The notes under the pieces: model-generated | What the model saw: the letters and a program-made list of their open reading frames with translations, nothing else | Database searches by the model: none | What the model was told of the DNA's origin: nothing | Made by a program: the position numbers and the translations under genes | Assembly: GCF_041260155.1 (NCBI RefSeq) | Contig: NW_027248371.1 | Coordinates: 62,001 to 126,000 of the forward strand | Source of the DNA: Ptychodera flava | Lineage: Eukaryota; Hemichordata; Enteropneusta; Ptychoderidae | Direction of reading: 5' to 3' | Length of the DNA: 64,000 nt | In this document: positions 48,156 to 60,221 of the stretch, in pieces | How the letters are laid out: the number at the start of each line of letters is the position of its first letter | Numbering within the stretch: position 1 is the stretch's first letter

Positions 48156-51100
48156 GTTTGCCCTCGTAAATTGTAAACACTTTATTCAAACTGTGCCATC
48201 GATCATGTATTTACCATGTACCTGTGATTTCATTATTGCTTTAATAATTTAATGATTCAAAACTTGTATCTTGGAAATCGTTGGCGTACACCACTTTAAC
48301 AGTTTTTAATACACATTACCGCGTGTGTGCGTCTATTAATATCATGCCTATTCATGTGTGTCCCTCTTGTACGTGTTTGCCATTTCTGTCCCCATTCTGC
48401 AATACACTGCCCCCATTCTGTAATTGTCTGTCCAAATTGTATTGTCGTTCCCCATTCTGCAATCCATTCTCAGTGCAATTGTCTTTTCCCATTCTGCAAT
48501 TGCCTTTCCCCTTTCTGCAATGGCCTGTCCCAATTCTATCCTGTACATCTGTTTTGTGATTCCAGAAAGGTGAGTTCCAGTCCTACTGCCGTCCAGTGAA
48601 ACACCCTAATTGTCGGAATTTTGTCTGCAATTAACCAGGATTTCACAGGTATCCTATTCTTTTTCGTTATAAGCTTATACTAAACATACATATTTCGATA
48701 TTTTATTTTATTTTTGGTGTATTTAACGAAATACATCTCCGGCAAATGTGGACCAAATGTTAGCAATTTTTGCAAGTTTTCTCCATCGTTATCATACACA
48801 GTTTCTAGGACTACTCCCCGGTATGTTGAAATACTCAGTAATGGATTTGTCAACGCTTGCCTACACATATCTGTCAGGTGTGTTGCCGGCGCGGCATTAA
48901 AGTTTGCGGTTAAATTTCTCCCTGACACGTACATGCACTGTATTCACAAACCAAATTTTCATTTCAATACACTTTCACAGAAATGAAAACAAAGTTGACA
49001 CACGGAAAAATTACTTTAAAATTGTCGACAGCTACGGTGACAGGGTTAGATAAAAATGCTCCAAAATCATCTATTTAATTATTCCCATCCACGAGAAACG
49101 AAGGACGCATTTCAATTTAAAACTTTTTTGTTGGAGTTTACTTCTGCGGTTGTACATTAGTTTCCGTAAAAATAAAAACAATTCGCGCAGCCGCTCGTGT
49201 TATTTTTCTTCCTGAATGTTGTACCAAGTTCTGGTGTGTACCTACCTGTGTCACGTTGACCAGCGGCGGGCGTCAGTCACTCGATTTTATATCATTACTA
49301 TACAGTCCCTCCAAATGATTAGACAGGTGATAACGACGTAAAAGTAGCGAAAAAAGTTCAAAATTGTGATTTCATTTTCATCATGTTTCCATGTTGTTGT
49401 TTTAAAATATAGGAATACCTTTCTTAGAATCAGTTGATATGTAAAAATAGAATTCTACGAGCCACGTTCAGCTTTCGTTTTAATTTCTCGGCAATTTACC
49501 GCTTCCAGGAAACTGTTGACGATGCCGATGAATTCTCTGTCGTGTGGGGGCGCTTTATGGATTGGATGAAATCCAAAGGTCTCAAAACACAGAGCCAGAG
49601 CCCAAATTTCCAGCTTGTCACAGACGGGTGAGTTTATGCAGAAAGAAATGGAACTGTCAGTTGAAAATAAAGTTATCATTTGAAGACTTGTTAAGTCAGT
49701 GTATCTGTTTTTAATTCTTGGCAACGAACGTTTACGGTGTAGCTTGACCTGTAGGTTAATCTGGTTTACAATACGTTGCGATAGTAACACTAGTACTGTA
49801 ATGGTGACACCTTTGTCCCGTTCTGCGAATTATACGTCCATATATGGCAACTGGTTTTGTATTTCTGCTTAATCAGAGTTACGAGCTGTAGTGAGAATCG
49901 AGTTTCATTCAAGGCCCTTTTTCAAAGGTTCTGCTGAATGCAGAAAAAATATATTGAGCCCTGCTCCTACGATGAGAATTTACAATGAAATACATAATAG
50001 TTCATTTCAAAATGTACCCATTCGCTTCCTTTTACCAAACTGGTATCGTATGCTAGAGAGGGCAAATAGTGATTAAAACCGCCATTAGCTGTCTCTTTTT
50101 TGAATTTTTTGTCGAAAAGACGGTTTTAAATCAAACGCAACTCATGTAAATATGCTTACCGAAGTGTGACCACAGAAAGTTGTTCAAAACTTCGCGACGA
50201 ACGCACACATGAATGGGCATGCTGTGACGTATAAGCGCGACCCAATCCATCGCCAAGGATGGGGATACTGACACTTTCAAAGACAATATGCGTTAGTAAC
50301 AGGAATCCAAAGCATCTCTTTCCAGATTGGGAGGTATATTTTTGGTGAGTAAATGCCAAAAGATACAGCTATTTAAATACCCCCACCCTCCAATTTGTTA
50401 AATCATCTGAACACAAACATCACCGCCATGATCTGCGGTAGGAGCATTGCAGCCTCCTCAGGAGTAGTTTCGGAACAATTTTAGAAGGAAAATATCATAG
50501 TGATTAATTTCTGCTATGATTGTCTTCACTAAGTCACACTGCTTTGAAAGTGTCATTACGATGATGAATTCGGTCTATTTTTCACAGTTTATTTGTACTG
50601 TCTCACTCGCTCGTAGCGGCCATCTATGACTCGCAGTAAGAAGGAAATCATTTAGTTGTTAAAATTTAAGTGTTACGTCCTTGTCAATCTTTGAAAAACG
50701 TTGTGTTGCCACACTTTGGTAAGCGTTTTTTACATAAGTTGCTTTTGATTTCAAACTATTCTTGTCGAAAAAAACCGCCGATGAGGCTTTAATACGTGAG
50801 ACAGTGTAATATTGCGTATTACTGTTTGCTCCATCTGTAATATATTACGTCACGTACATGTAGATTTATTGTCTACACGCTTCTACACGCTTTAAAGGGA
50901 AACAGTCGTCTGAACCGCGCCTGTGCGAATTTGTTTACAAATCATGTATTTCAAACACGATATGTAGATGCACATCATCATAGCTGAAACATTTAAATTT
51001 TACGATGCAGATTATGACAGACATGTTTTAACTTCATCAATCACCATCGTGCCTTTAAAGCGTTTGCATTGGTCGTACGGGTTCCATACGTCCTTTTTGT

Positions 51101-51754
51101 ACACAGTTCCGACGACTGTATCCCTTTTAGTTAATTGTACCCATTTTCATTTTCACACTCGTCTCTGCCGGTGGAACTTTATTATAAAAACTACTGAATC
51201 TGAACTTTGTGAATGTATGTTGATACATTTTGAAAACAGCAGACCGATGTTTGTCGGTTTTTTTGTATATCCATGATTCTTGTTGTATCCCACCTTCATA
51301 CCTTACATCACATTCTTCGTTTGAACATTTGGTATTTTTACTTGTTTACCTCATTTCCCTTGCCTAATCGCCAAGTGCACAGGAGAACAAACGATTATGT
51401 TCAATTGTCTTTCTTATTTTGTTTTTGTTATTGTTTTTCATCCGCAGGCCGTTTGATTGTGGAAAATACTTTTTCATTCAATTCACTGATGTCTCTAATA
51501 TAACTTTCCCAAGTTTCGCCCGTAATTTCGTCGAGTTGAAGAGAGAATACAAATCATACAAACAACGTCATAACCGACGTTATCCGAAGCTGTCCGAAAT
51601 GTGCGCGGGTCTCGGTCTCGAGTGCTCGACAACAAAGCACAAGGCGTTGAACGATGCGAAGGTCGTTTCCGAAATCATCCGAACACTCCTCCGTCGTCGA
51701 GGAGGAGGGTACGTTCCGTCTACCGAAAGAATGCGACCAGTCTTTGCAAATTAG
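48009..51754 (+). CDS. ERI1-type 3'-5' exonuclease (DEDDh), four exons
   Basis: Probable RNA 3'-5' exonuclease of the ERI1/ERI2/ERI3 group, which trims histone mRNA, 5.8S rRNA or small RNA ends. Four exons give about 218 residues: only the nuclease domain, with no SAP domain and no long C-terminal tail. Motif Exo I is CVDLEATC (D and E metal ligands). Exo II is LVTDGPFDCGKYFF. Exo III is HKALNDAK, with H-x4-D as in DEDDh enzymes. EIIDIGAVLLD and the QSYCRPVKHP segment also match the family. Start chosen at 48009 because the frame there leads straight into EYYLCVDLEATC. Exon 2 lacks one base, probably an assembly error. The exact paralogue (ERI1, 2 or 3) is unresolved. Confidence 0.9.
48566..48648 (+). 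CDS. ERI1-like exon 2, lacking one base
   Basis: Encodes KGEFQSYCRPVKHPN. At 48610-48612 AATTG stands where AAT plus a full Leu codon is needed. One base over, the frame gives LSEFCLQLTRISQ, matching the family pattern LSDFC..LTGI..Q. Acceptor GATTCCAG, donor GTATCC. Confidence 0.85.
49509..49627 (+). CDS. ERI1-like exon 3
   Basis: Encodes ETVDDADEFSVVWGRFMDWM and NFQLVTDG, leading to Exo II. Acceptor CGCTTCCAG, donor GTGAGT after two bases of Gly. Confidence 0.93.
51448..51754 (+). CDS. ERI1-like exon 4 and stop
   Basis: Encodes GPFDCGKYFFIQF, SFARNFVELKREYKSYKQR, LSEMCAGLGLECSTTKH and KALNDAKVVSEIIRTLL, ending TAG at 51752-51754. It holds Exo II Asp and Exo III His/Asp. Acceptor ATCCGCAG. 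Confidence 0.95.
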
Positions 51755-53724
51755 ACACAAAATGGAATATTCACGAAGGGGTCATTTTTACATCAAGAAT
51801 TATTGTCTTTCATCACAATGTATATACGAACTGATTTTGAGTTGAAGTGAGTCGGCGATGATCAAACGATTTTTTGACAAATGTGAGATCAAATGTAAAA
51901 AAGAAAATGCTATGGAAATTGAAAAAAGTATGATTGAATTTCTTAAAAGTATTCTTTACATCAATAGATAAACTTTCCTTTCTTTGGAACGAGCATACGG
52001 CCGTTTGATTGTATATAACACGATTTGAACTAATTTGGGATAATTGGATAGTGAAGTAATGCCGATTTAATCTACAAATGTAATCTCATCTGCTTTTCTT
52101 TTTACCTTACACACTAATTGTTTTTATGAGTAATTTGTATTATTGCAACAAGCACCTAACACTTTTGAGAAATTTAAAAACTATGAAAATCCGATTATCC
52201 AAAATTAGTTCAGATTGTGTTATATATCATGCTTGCACCCGAGACCTTAATGTCATTACATATTTATTAACAATTAGCACACTGGCAGGATTTTATAGTG
52301 GCTTCTTATTTACACTTTCTAACGTTTGTGCAACGATGGAAAAATCACTTACCTCAAGTTTCAATCTGCAGGCACATTTTCCTTTGTAACTTCTGGACAT
52401 TTTTTGTTGCTAATTCACATCCTTAGGGACCTCTAGTGTTGATCAAATAATGACCGATTTCAATAATGTTCACCGCTTATTTGACTATCAATGCCATAAT
52501 TTATCCGCCCTGTCCGATGCGCATGCTCATCTATCTGTCACCCATTACTTTTCGTAAACAACACGTTATGTGACTTCATTTCGGTCGCTTTCTAGACCCC
52601 GAACAAGTTCAACATGTTAAAGGCTTAAGCGTAACACAGTAGCCAATCTTCACTTCCATGCATTCATTGTCAATGACTCTATACAAAGATCGACGTCACT
52701 TTTTAGACTATCTACTACAATTTTCAAACAGGCGAATATACATACCGCAACTGTTGCTATGTTGTAATTCGAGAATATTTGATTCTAATTGACTGAAATA
52801 ACATTTAACAGATTAATCTGACTATTACCACATTTATTTACCTTGTGAAGTACAGCAGGGAACCTAGTCTCCATCTCTACTATTAATCTGTCTGTCTTGC
52901 TTGTTTGTTTGTTTCTTTGTTTCTTTGTTTGCTCATTTTGTAAAAACGAAATTGCGAGCAATATGAGCTATATGAGTACATTATGACCACGAAGATAGTA
53001 ACTTTCCTCAGAAAGTTGTGAATTTTAAGAATAGCTTGTGTTTGTTGCGTTGGAATTATTTTATATTGTGCTTGCCTTTATCTACTAACTATGGCAAACA
53101 AAGAAGAAAAGAAAAGAAATAATTTTAAAGTCTGCGGGTTCCCTGTTCTTTGCCAAGACCATATATGGCTGGCCCAAAGAATATATCCGTGACAGCCCTC
53201 TATTGACAGTCAGCAAAATTTCAAACAATCACCGCATTGTGTTGTCTGCATAAAAACTTTTCTAAATGTGCTTAAACTTCATCAGCAGATAATGTAACAT
53301 GCTACCACTTTTGAATACGTAATTATTAAAACACTCTGTATTTAAATGTACACATGTTTATCCAGAAACTATGTTAACTTTTTTTAGAGTGGTAATTTTC
53401 TCAACCATTTTTGTAATTGATGTATATATACGTGTATGTATACTATTTTGATGTTTTAGAAGTTAATGCGGGACATTCGGTCAGTCATGTTGGAGGATGA
53501 TTTTATTTCCCTTCTAGATATTGTAGTATTATTGTAGTATTTTATTCAGATTTGTAAAGAGTGTTGGGTTGTCAGTTTTTGTAAATTTCATTACACATAA
53601 TAAAGCGACCAAGAAAATATCACTCACTTGCAACAATTCTTTTTGTTTCTCTGTTTTCTTCTTCAGAGTCAAAGTTGCTCGTTTTCGGTTTGCTCCCAAA
53701 CTTGTTACTTATGCGTGCATGTCT
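51755..53724. other. Non-coding DNA after the exonuclease gene
   Basis: AT-rich, no gene or clear repeat recognised. The first AATAAA on the plus strand that I noted lies near 53599, so the 3' UTR end is unclear. Confidence 0.4.
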
Positions 53725-53726
53725 TT

Positions 53727-53792
<66 letters not shown>

Positions 53793-53861
53793 TGTATGTA
53801 TCTATTGTATGTATGTATGTATGTATGTATGTATGTATGTATGTATGTATGTATGTATGTA

Positions 53862-53894
<33 letters not shown>

Positions 53895-53932
53895 ATGTAC
53901 GTATGTATGTATGTATCTATGTATCTATCTAT
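53725..53932. repeat. (TCAA)n followed by (GTAT)n microsatellites
   Basis: TCAA repeats run to about 53791; GTAT/GTGT repeats cover about 53796-53932. Long frames of INQSINQS or MYVCMYVC are artefacts of these repeats. Confidence 0.95.
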
Positions 53933-54325
53933 CTATTTTTTAATCTATGTAAACCGTTAAGGATAAGTACAGGTGACCTGTGCATGTGGTAAGTCATGCA
54001 TGAAGCGTCTCCTATAACTAAAAATTCCAATTTACATTTCCTATTTTCCTTGACAGAGATTACTTTCACTGTAAACAACTCCTGAATGGCGTTCATTTAA
54101 AGTGCTGCATTCTTGTGTGGGGACATGCAGTGATAATCCGCATGGTATTAAAGTCTCTGCTTAGGTTAATTCTTTTACTTGAACTCAATTATCCGATCCA
54201 TTTGTCACAGCCTTGCTAAGCGTTCCTATTCAACATTTTGTGAATAGGCCCACAAGTGAATCTTTCACAGATTGCCGCCGAAGTGCCACAGATACATCAC
54301 AAACACACATATAATGAAGAGCAGT

Positions 54326-54331
54326 TTTATT
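54326..54331 (-). terminator. Candidate polyadenylation signal of the small heat-shock gene
   Basis: AATAAA on the minus strand, about 1.1 kb after the stop codon of the heat-shock gene. No other gene on that strand competes for it. Confidence 0.3.
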
Positions 54332-55463
54332 ACCTTGCGTTTTCATGTTTAACGTGAACAATCATTCCGCATACAAGGTAGATCTGTTATACACATATCC
54401 GAATTACAGTGTGTAGTTGAAATCATTGCATACAAAACAGTTCACATCGACAGATGACCCTTACTGTTCCATCCCTTCCGACGGCGGCGCCCTCCCTAGG
54501 TGACGACTAACTGCTAGGCTTTTCATTGTCCCCGGATGACCTCGCAATGCTTCCATACGATATCAATAGTCCCTGCCCATGGCGATGACCTCACTATGAG
54601 CTGCGATTGTGTCAAAACAAGAATACCCAATGCTCGAATTTTCTGCAATATTACTAACATACACATCACAAACATGAGGTATTTTTTCACATCTTTTTGT
54701 TCGCTTCGAACTTTGAAATCAGTTAAACTCGTATATTGTTTTTTTACGCCTGGTATCTAATAATGGCGAGTTTATGGGGTTAAATCGGAGACAATATAAT
54801 TTATTAATGGTGAACTAATGCTAAAACGTTACGCCGCACTACATGTAGTACAGCTGACGCTTGTTCGGTAAGCTCATAAGTCTACAATGCGATGTATGTA
54901 TCTTCTGGTACGATCAATTAGAAATTCAATCAGTAAATGCTAATTACCGCAATTATCAATATCCAACACATAAATTGATTATGATTATAACTTTATCTTG
55001 TCAAAACTTTCCTTGTCATTTTATATCTTCTTCATAAGTGTCGATGACCCATTCGAGATTGACCATATAAATTACTATGCAAATGACACTGCTTTGCGAT
55101 AAATTACAAAATGCATAACGTATGCGTGCTATGCCATTTGCAAGTGTCAAGTTACAGAGAGAATTGCTGCGAACAAATGCTGCTGTATGAAAGCTGCATT
55201 CATAAATTATCATCTATAAGATGGTTCTTAGCTATGAACATTGTATTTTAAAGACCAGTCGACGTGTTTCACTATTACATGGCGAGTTTTGCTCAACGGT
55301 TAAATGACGTGTTTTTGCATGATGTCAAGGCCGAAGATAATATTGATAATACCTAAGTTCAGGTAGAACTTTACAAAATCAGAAAATTTTTAGACAAACA
55401 GTCGATGAATCGCTCACAGTTTGCATGAAACCTGATAACGAGCATCCAAGTGTGATCAATGCA

Positions 55464-55946
55464 CTACTCAGCAGGCCCAGCGCCCTCCACTGGTTTAGGC
55501 TCTTCTCGCTTGATGGGGATCGGTATAGGAATTTCTTCTTGTCCTTCGACTGCTTTTAACTTGGGCGCTTCGAGCGTCATGATGCCGTCTTTTGAGAGAT
55601 GTGACTTGATCTGGTCGAGGTCAGTGTCGGGAGGCAGGATGTATTGGCGGGTGAATTCGCGGGAAACAAACCCGTGTTCGTCTTCTTTATCCTCGTGCTT
55701 GGCGTGCACCGATATTTTATTTTCCGTCAATTTTACTTCGATTTCCTCAGGTGTGAAGTGATGGACATCCAGCATAACGCGAAACATGTCCTTTGTATCC
55801 TCTTGCCGAGTCTTCTGTCGTTGGTACACTCGCGACTCCGGCATAGGCGTCACGTAATATCCGCGAATATAGTTGGGATCGCCACCGGGGCTGGATTGCG
55901 ATCGCTCCGCCATCGCCGCTCTCATACTCCGCATCCTGTCCTCCAT
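55464..55946 (-). CDS. Small heat-shock protein (alpha-crystallin family)
   Basis: ATP-independent chaperone that holds unfolding proteins in large oligomers in the cytosol. Single exon, 160 residues. The N-terminal arm (about 1-50) is Arg/Met-rich. The alpha-crystallin domain (about 52-130) has FRVMLDVHHFTPEEIEVKL, then ISVHAKHEDKEDEHGFVSRE, FTRQYILPPDTD and LSKDGIMTLEAPK. The tail carries EEIPIPIPIK, overlapping copies of the I-x-I motif that docks neighbouring dimers. The first Met after an upstream in-frame stop was taken as start. Another frame just upstream reads PFFDDFDFP, like the N-terminus of many members of this family, so the true start may be near 56031 if small indels intervene. 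TATA and heat-shock elements lie upstream. Confidence 0.93.
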   Translation of the reverse strand: MEDRMRSMRAAMAERSQSSPGGDPNYIRGYYVTPMPESRVYQRQKTRQEDTKDMFRVMLDVHHFTPEEIEVKLTENKISVHAKHEDKEDEHGFVSREFTRQYILPPDTDLDQIKSHLSKDGIMTLEAPKLKAVEGQEEIPIPIPIKREEPKPVEGAGPAE

Positions 55947-56201
55947 GCGCCCGACAACGTCGTCATCAAAACACGGGAGCTTGGAAAGTCAAAATCGTCG
56001 AAGAAAGGGGGCTAAAAGGATTCGCGACATGTTTGACTGGATGTAAAGGCCTTGTTCCGAATAACTTGCGTGGTAACGTGAAAAGCCAGGGAACAACGGA
56101 TCTAATTGTCTGGAAGCCTAGGCGTACATTCACTTGTTCAGGCCAGTCTCACACCAACAAAAATAGAAACCACCAGTAAATCTCCCAATATTCACACGCT
56201 C

Positions 56202-56208
56202 ATATATA
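56202..56208 (-). promoter_or_regulatory. TATA box of the heat-shock gene
   Basis: On the minus strand the sequence reads GCTATATATGAGCG, about 256 bp before the chosen start codon. That implies a leader of roughly 220 bases, or a shorter one if the protein starts near 56031. Confidence 0.45.
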
Positions 56209-56299
56209 GCTGTGTTCGGATCCGGGTCACGTTGCAGAATAATTTATTCACGCAAGCGCACACAAATAAAGTAGCTTAAGTCTGACTCATCCCGATCGA

Positions 56300-56313
56300 G
56301 AAACTTCGCTTTC
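56300..56313. promoter_or_regulatory. Heat-shock element
   Basis: GAAACTTC fits the HSF half-site pair GAAnnTTC, with a further TTC at 56311-56313 and TTC/CTC repeats after it. It lies about 95 bp upstream of the TATA box. Confidence 0.45.
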
Positions 56314-56386
56314 TTCTCATACACACTAGATGATCAGACGTTAAAAAATGCTGAGAAACTCCAGAAGCATGTACGGAAGGAATCGA

Positions 56387-56394
56387 GAAGATTC
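56387..56394. promoter_or_regulatory. Second heat-shock element
   Basis: GAAGATTC fits GAAnnTTC and is preceded by two more GAA triplets (56376 and 56380). It lies about 180 bp upstream of the TATA box. Confidence 0.4.
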
Positions 56395-56419
56395 TGTCAG
56401 ACTTTTTAGGCATATTGGC

Positions 56420-57911
56420 GATGAGAAGTGAAGAACAACGTGAAACACTTCGACTCTAGCATTGGAGTGGCTCACCGTTGAATTGGCCCGACATGAACCC
56501 CCACACGGCCGGTTTGTGAAAAAAACATAACAAACTTACTCTTGATATGTTTGAAAAACTTCCAGAAAATTCCAATAAGTAGAAGTGTAGCTCGACGACT
56601 TTCCATCCTGACCTCAATCTTTCAAGGGTGTAATCAAAGGAATGAAGGTAGATTACAAGAATAATTTTGGGCAAAGGAGAGCGAAAAATTTCGGACAGGA
56701 ATATGGGCCTTTCCTCCTAGCATCGGATCTGCACTCCACAGGCAACTTTTAGTTCATGAGTATTTTCTGTGTCACGTTTTCATTGAATCTTACCAATAAA
56801 ATTTCACAATTAGAGCATGGCGATATTAAAACACAATCGATCACAATAAGGAAAAAGATTAATACTTTCCTACCTCAACATATGTGTGAGCAATTATATG
56901 TATTCATAATTATGCAAGAAAAGCGATGGTGAGGTTTTACCGACCCGATGTGGTTTTATTAAAGGAGGAACCGGTCATGCCGTCTAAACTTTGTTTTTGT
57001 TTATTGTATTCTTTTATGCATTTCTAGTGTATTCACTGCGAAATGCATTCTACAGCCATATCTCTATTTCACACAACTGCAGAAAATATGGACTAGTAAA
57101 ACAACGATTTAGAAATTTTCGAGAAATTGCTGTTTATTGTGATTTGTATAGCTGTAGTGCTTATGAGAAGAGATTTTATACAAATAAAAACGTCGCGTTA
57201 CTATTTAATGCAGTGGCTTGTTCAATTTTTGTGTGTGTGGTCAACTTGTGTGTGTCTGCAGTCAATTGCGTTTCTGTTTTCTGTTTACGTGAAAGAGATC
57301 ATAAACTGGCACCCTGTGTTCTGGATAAAGTATACTGATCTGTCTCTGCCAAGATCATAACCGGTTATTAACCCTGGTATGTTTTTCGTGCAAATTAAAG
57401 ATACGTCTTTCCTAAGACCCGAAAGACTTCCATGTTTTTCTAACCAGTAATTAAATAAGTCGGCAATTTAATGTCTGACTCACTTATCGATACATTTTGT
57501 GTGTACCTTTGAAGAGAATGTGTGTGATGAATATGCGAGTGTAACAATGTAGAATGTTAAAAATTAAGTATTATGTGTTGCTTTTAGACAATAAGAAGCA
57601 CTTTTACGCATGACATGATTTGAGTTCGGATCGATGTAGGGAGACAATATGGAGAAAGAACTTGTATATACTTCATCTCAATTCAGCGGTGATGATGTTC
57701 GGTTCCAGGGATAAAGCTTTGCTAGGTTCTGAGAGAATCACAGTGGTGTCGCTGTTTTCCTTTTTGATTTCTTCCATCTCTACTGATTAGTGAAAACATA
57801 CCCATTCCCCCCGCAACGCTTCCGCCGCGTTTATCTAAGCTTGCATTGTTGGAATATTGCTTCAACGACTGTAGGCCTATCATTTTTCATTTTAACTTTT
57901 TTGTTTCATAG
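56420..57911. other. Non-coding or unassigned DNA
   Basis: A 115-codon plus-strand frame at 56991-57338 is rich in Phe, Val and Cys and resembles nothing I know. A short ATG frame at 57650-57716 (MEKELVYTSSQFSGDD) might be a first exon, but no donor in the right phase follows. Confidence 0.3.
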
Positions 57912-58018
57912 GAAATGCGAGAGTTTGATGGACATGGGCAAACCATGTTTGATGAAATGATGTGTGTGTTACATGCTTCGCGTCCGTTCAGAAAAATAAG
58001 CTTAGACACCAGTTACAG
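57912..58018 (+). CDS. Candidate exon of an unidentified gene
   Basis: Bounded by TTTGTTTCATAG and CAG/GTTAGT, with only one open frame: EMREFDGHGQTMFDEMM, then CVLHASRPFRKISLDTSY. Length 107 bases, start phase 0, end phase 2. The composition looks coding but I do not recognise the product. It does not join directly in phase to the exon at 60451, so another exon would be needed between them. Confidence 0.3.
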
Positions 58019-58493
58019 GTTAGTTACAGCAAAGTGTTCCGCTAACTGTGGAAAAATACTGAACTTTTTCGGGTAGTTCAAAATCAAGGTTCAGTAGCAC
58101 AGACACACAACTGTGACATTCACTGTAACGATCAGATCACGTCATTATTAATCACCAGATTTAGCTTAGTCTAAGAAGAACAGGCATGTGAAAAAATTTA
58201 GCTCTTCACATAGTTTGCTCCTCTGAAAAAAAACAGTATAAGGATTAGATTATGTTATGCTCTTTGAAAATTACTTACTTGATCTCACAGCGACAGATAC
58301 TGTGGCGGAAAAAAGGGAGAATGTCTTTTTAGTCTCCGGATTCTTTCATCTTTGCCAAGTACTTGTATAAAGTCACTTTGGCCGTAAGACTTTATTTGTC
58401 TTAGCAGGAGTGCGGAAAATAGATAAATTTATGATTTTGTATACATTTTGTGTGCACGTGCTTTTGATCTCTGGCATCGTAGCAAGGCGAATA

Positions 58494-58970
58494 CAGGTGC
58501 AGCCAACGAACAATTCACTTTTAAAAAGGTCGTTACTATGATAAGATATATTGTGCATGACAAGTAATGTGAACTGACTAATTTTAAGTCAAGAGGGTAA
58601 TTAATCAGCTGTTCATAATTTGCCCTCCCACAGAAAATTTTTCGACTTACCCTCCCGAACTAAAACTTCATTTTTACCCACTCCCCACTTATTTTTGCCT
58701 GTTTCCCCTCCCCACTGTGAATTTTTGAAGCTCCCTCGCCCTGTAGCGAAAAAAACTTGCCAATTTCCCCTGCCCTGGAAACGATTCCCCTCAAAAAGTT
58801 TTTCGCCAAGCCCTGTCCCCAGGAAAATCAACCGATATCCGCCCTGCCCTACAAAAAACCTAAAATTTGCTCCCCTACCACCTAAAAATATGTCCCCTGC
58901 CCTAGCAAAATTAAAATTTCCCCTGCCCTCAAAAATTGCTCCTGGAATAGCTTTTTCAATGAATAGCTCC
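58494..58970. repeat. Local duplication, copy 1, with CCCCTGCCCT repeats
   Basis: Starts CAGGTGCAGCCAACGAACAA and shares this start, TAATTAATxxGxTGTTCATAATTTGCCCTCC, and the end TTTCxATGAATAGCTC with 59151-59735. The second half is strand-skewed, with TTTCCCCTGCCCT-like units every 30-40 bases. Confidence 0.75.
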
Positions 58971-59150
58971 GTTGGCTGCATCTGCGAATAGGTAAATTAC
59001 ATTGTGCACTCGATGCGCAGTCACATTACTGGATCGGCGATCTCTCCAAACAGTAACTAATAGGATGTTTAGAGAGACTGCCGAGGCAGTACAGTTACAA
59101 CGCATCAAGTTACTGCGCAACGCTACTAGCTATATTCTGTAACGTTATAT

Positions 59151-59735
59151 CAGGTGCAGCCAACGAACAATGCGCTTTTAAAGGGGTCCTTATTATGATA
59201 ACATATATTGACCATGGCAAGTAATGTAAACTGACTAACATTACGTCCAGAGGGTAATTAATTTGTTGTTCATAATTTGCCCTCCACCTGAAAATTTTTC
59301 GACTTACCCTCCCGCACTCAAACTTCATTTTTACGCACTCCCCACATATTTAGCCTGTTTCCTCTCCCCATTGTGAAATTTTTGAACTGCCCCTGCCCTG
59401 TGGCGAAAAAAGCTTGTCGATTTTTTCCCCTGCCCCAGGAAAAAATTCCCCTTAAAATTTTATCCTTCCCCTGCAGACATGAAGCTCACCTACCTTGTGA
59501 TGAAAAAACTCGATTTCCCCATGTCCTCTTTTTACAAGTAAATCCCCTCTCCTCGTTTTCCCCCAATTCTGGTCCCCAGGCCAATCAACCGATACCTGCC
59601 TTGCCTGAGAAAAGACTAAATCTGCTCCCTGCCAGCTAAAAATATGTCCCCTGCCCAAACAAAAGTAAAATTTCCCCTGCCCCCCCCCCCAAAACAAATT
59701 GCTCTCAGATTAGCATTTTCGATGAATAGCTCACG
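59151..59735. repeat. Local duplication, copy 2
   Basis: Direct-repeat partner of 58494-58970, offset about 657 bp. It has an extra block of C-rich units and a C run near 59681-59691. Confidence 0.75.
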
Positions 59736-60221
59736 ATCAAGTTGCGGTTAAGTATCCTGGATACTAGAGCAATATTATTTTATGTTCATGTTTTGATATC
59801 GCTAACGTTTGAAAGCAGAACTTGAAACACAGTATCAATGACATACTTCTGGAAAATTCCGGCTTTAGCATGGTGTAGGCATACAGTAGTGACAGATCGA
59901 TCTCGATCGCACTCGTGAAACAGAGTCGTTTGATCGGCGCATTTTCTTGGATTTACACCCCCAAAGTCAGACCAAATCGTGTGCCAGGTAACAAATACGT
60001 CCATGTCTGAGTCGGGGAAACCTGTGGGTAAAAATCAACAGAAGATGGAGAACAGACGAGCACATCACAAACTGAAAATATCATGATGCCGATGTTTGTA
60101 CGGGTGCTGCATGCTACATAGACGACAAAACTGAAATTGGTGACGATCGATATCCTAATGATATCGGCGAGGAAGCTCTTCCAAAAAGGCAAAATCGCTA
60201 CATAAACAGAAACTGCGCCCG

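Noticed and set aside
53569-53992. Frames of 105-124 codons rich in INQS and MYVC
   Set aside because: They read through TCAA and GTAT microsatellites; all three frames stay open because of the 4-base period.
56991-57338. 115-codon hydrophobic plus-strand frame
   Set aside because: No clear membrane topology, homology or splice support; the AT-rich composition explains the Phe/Val bias.
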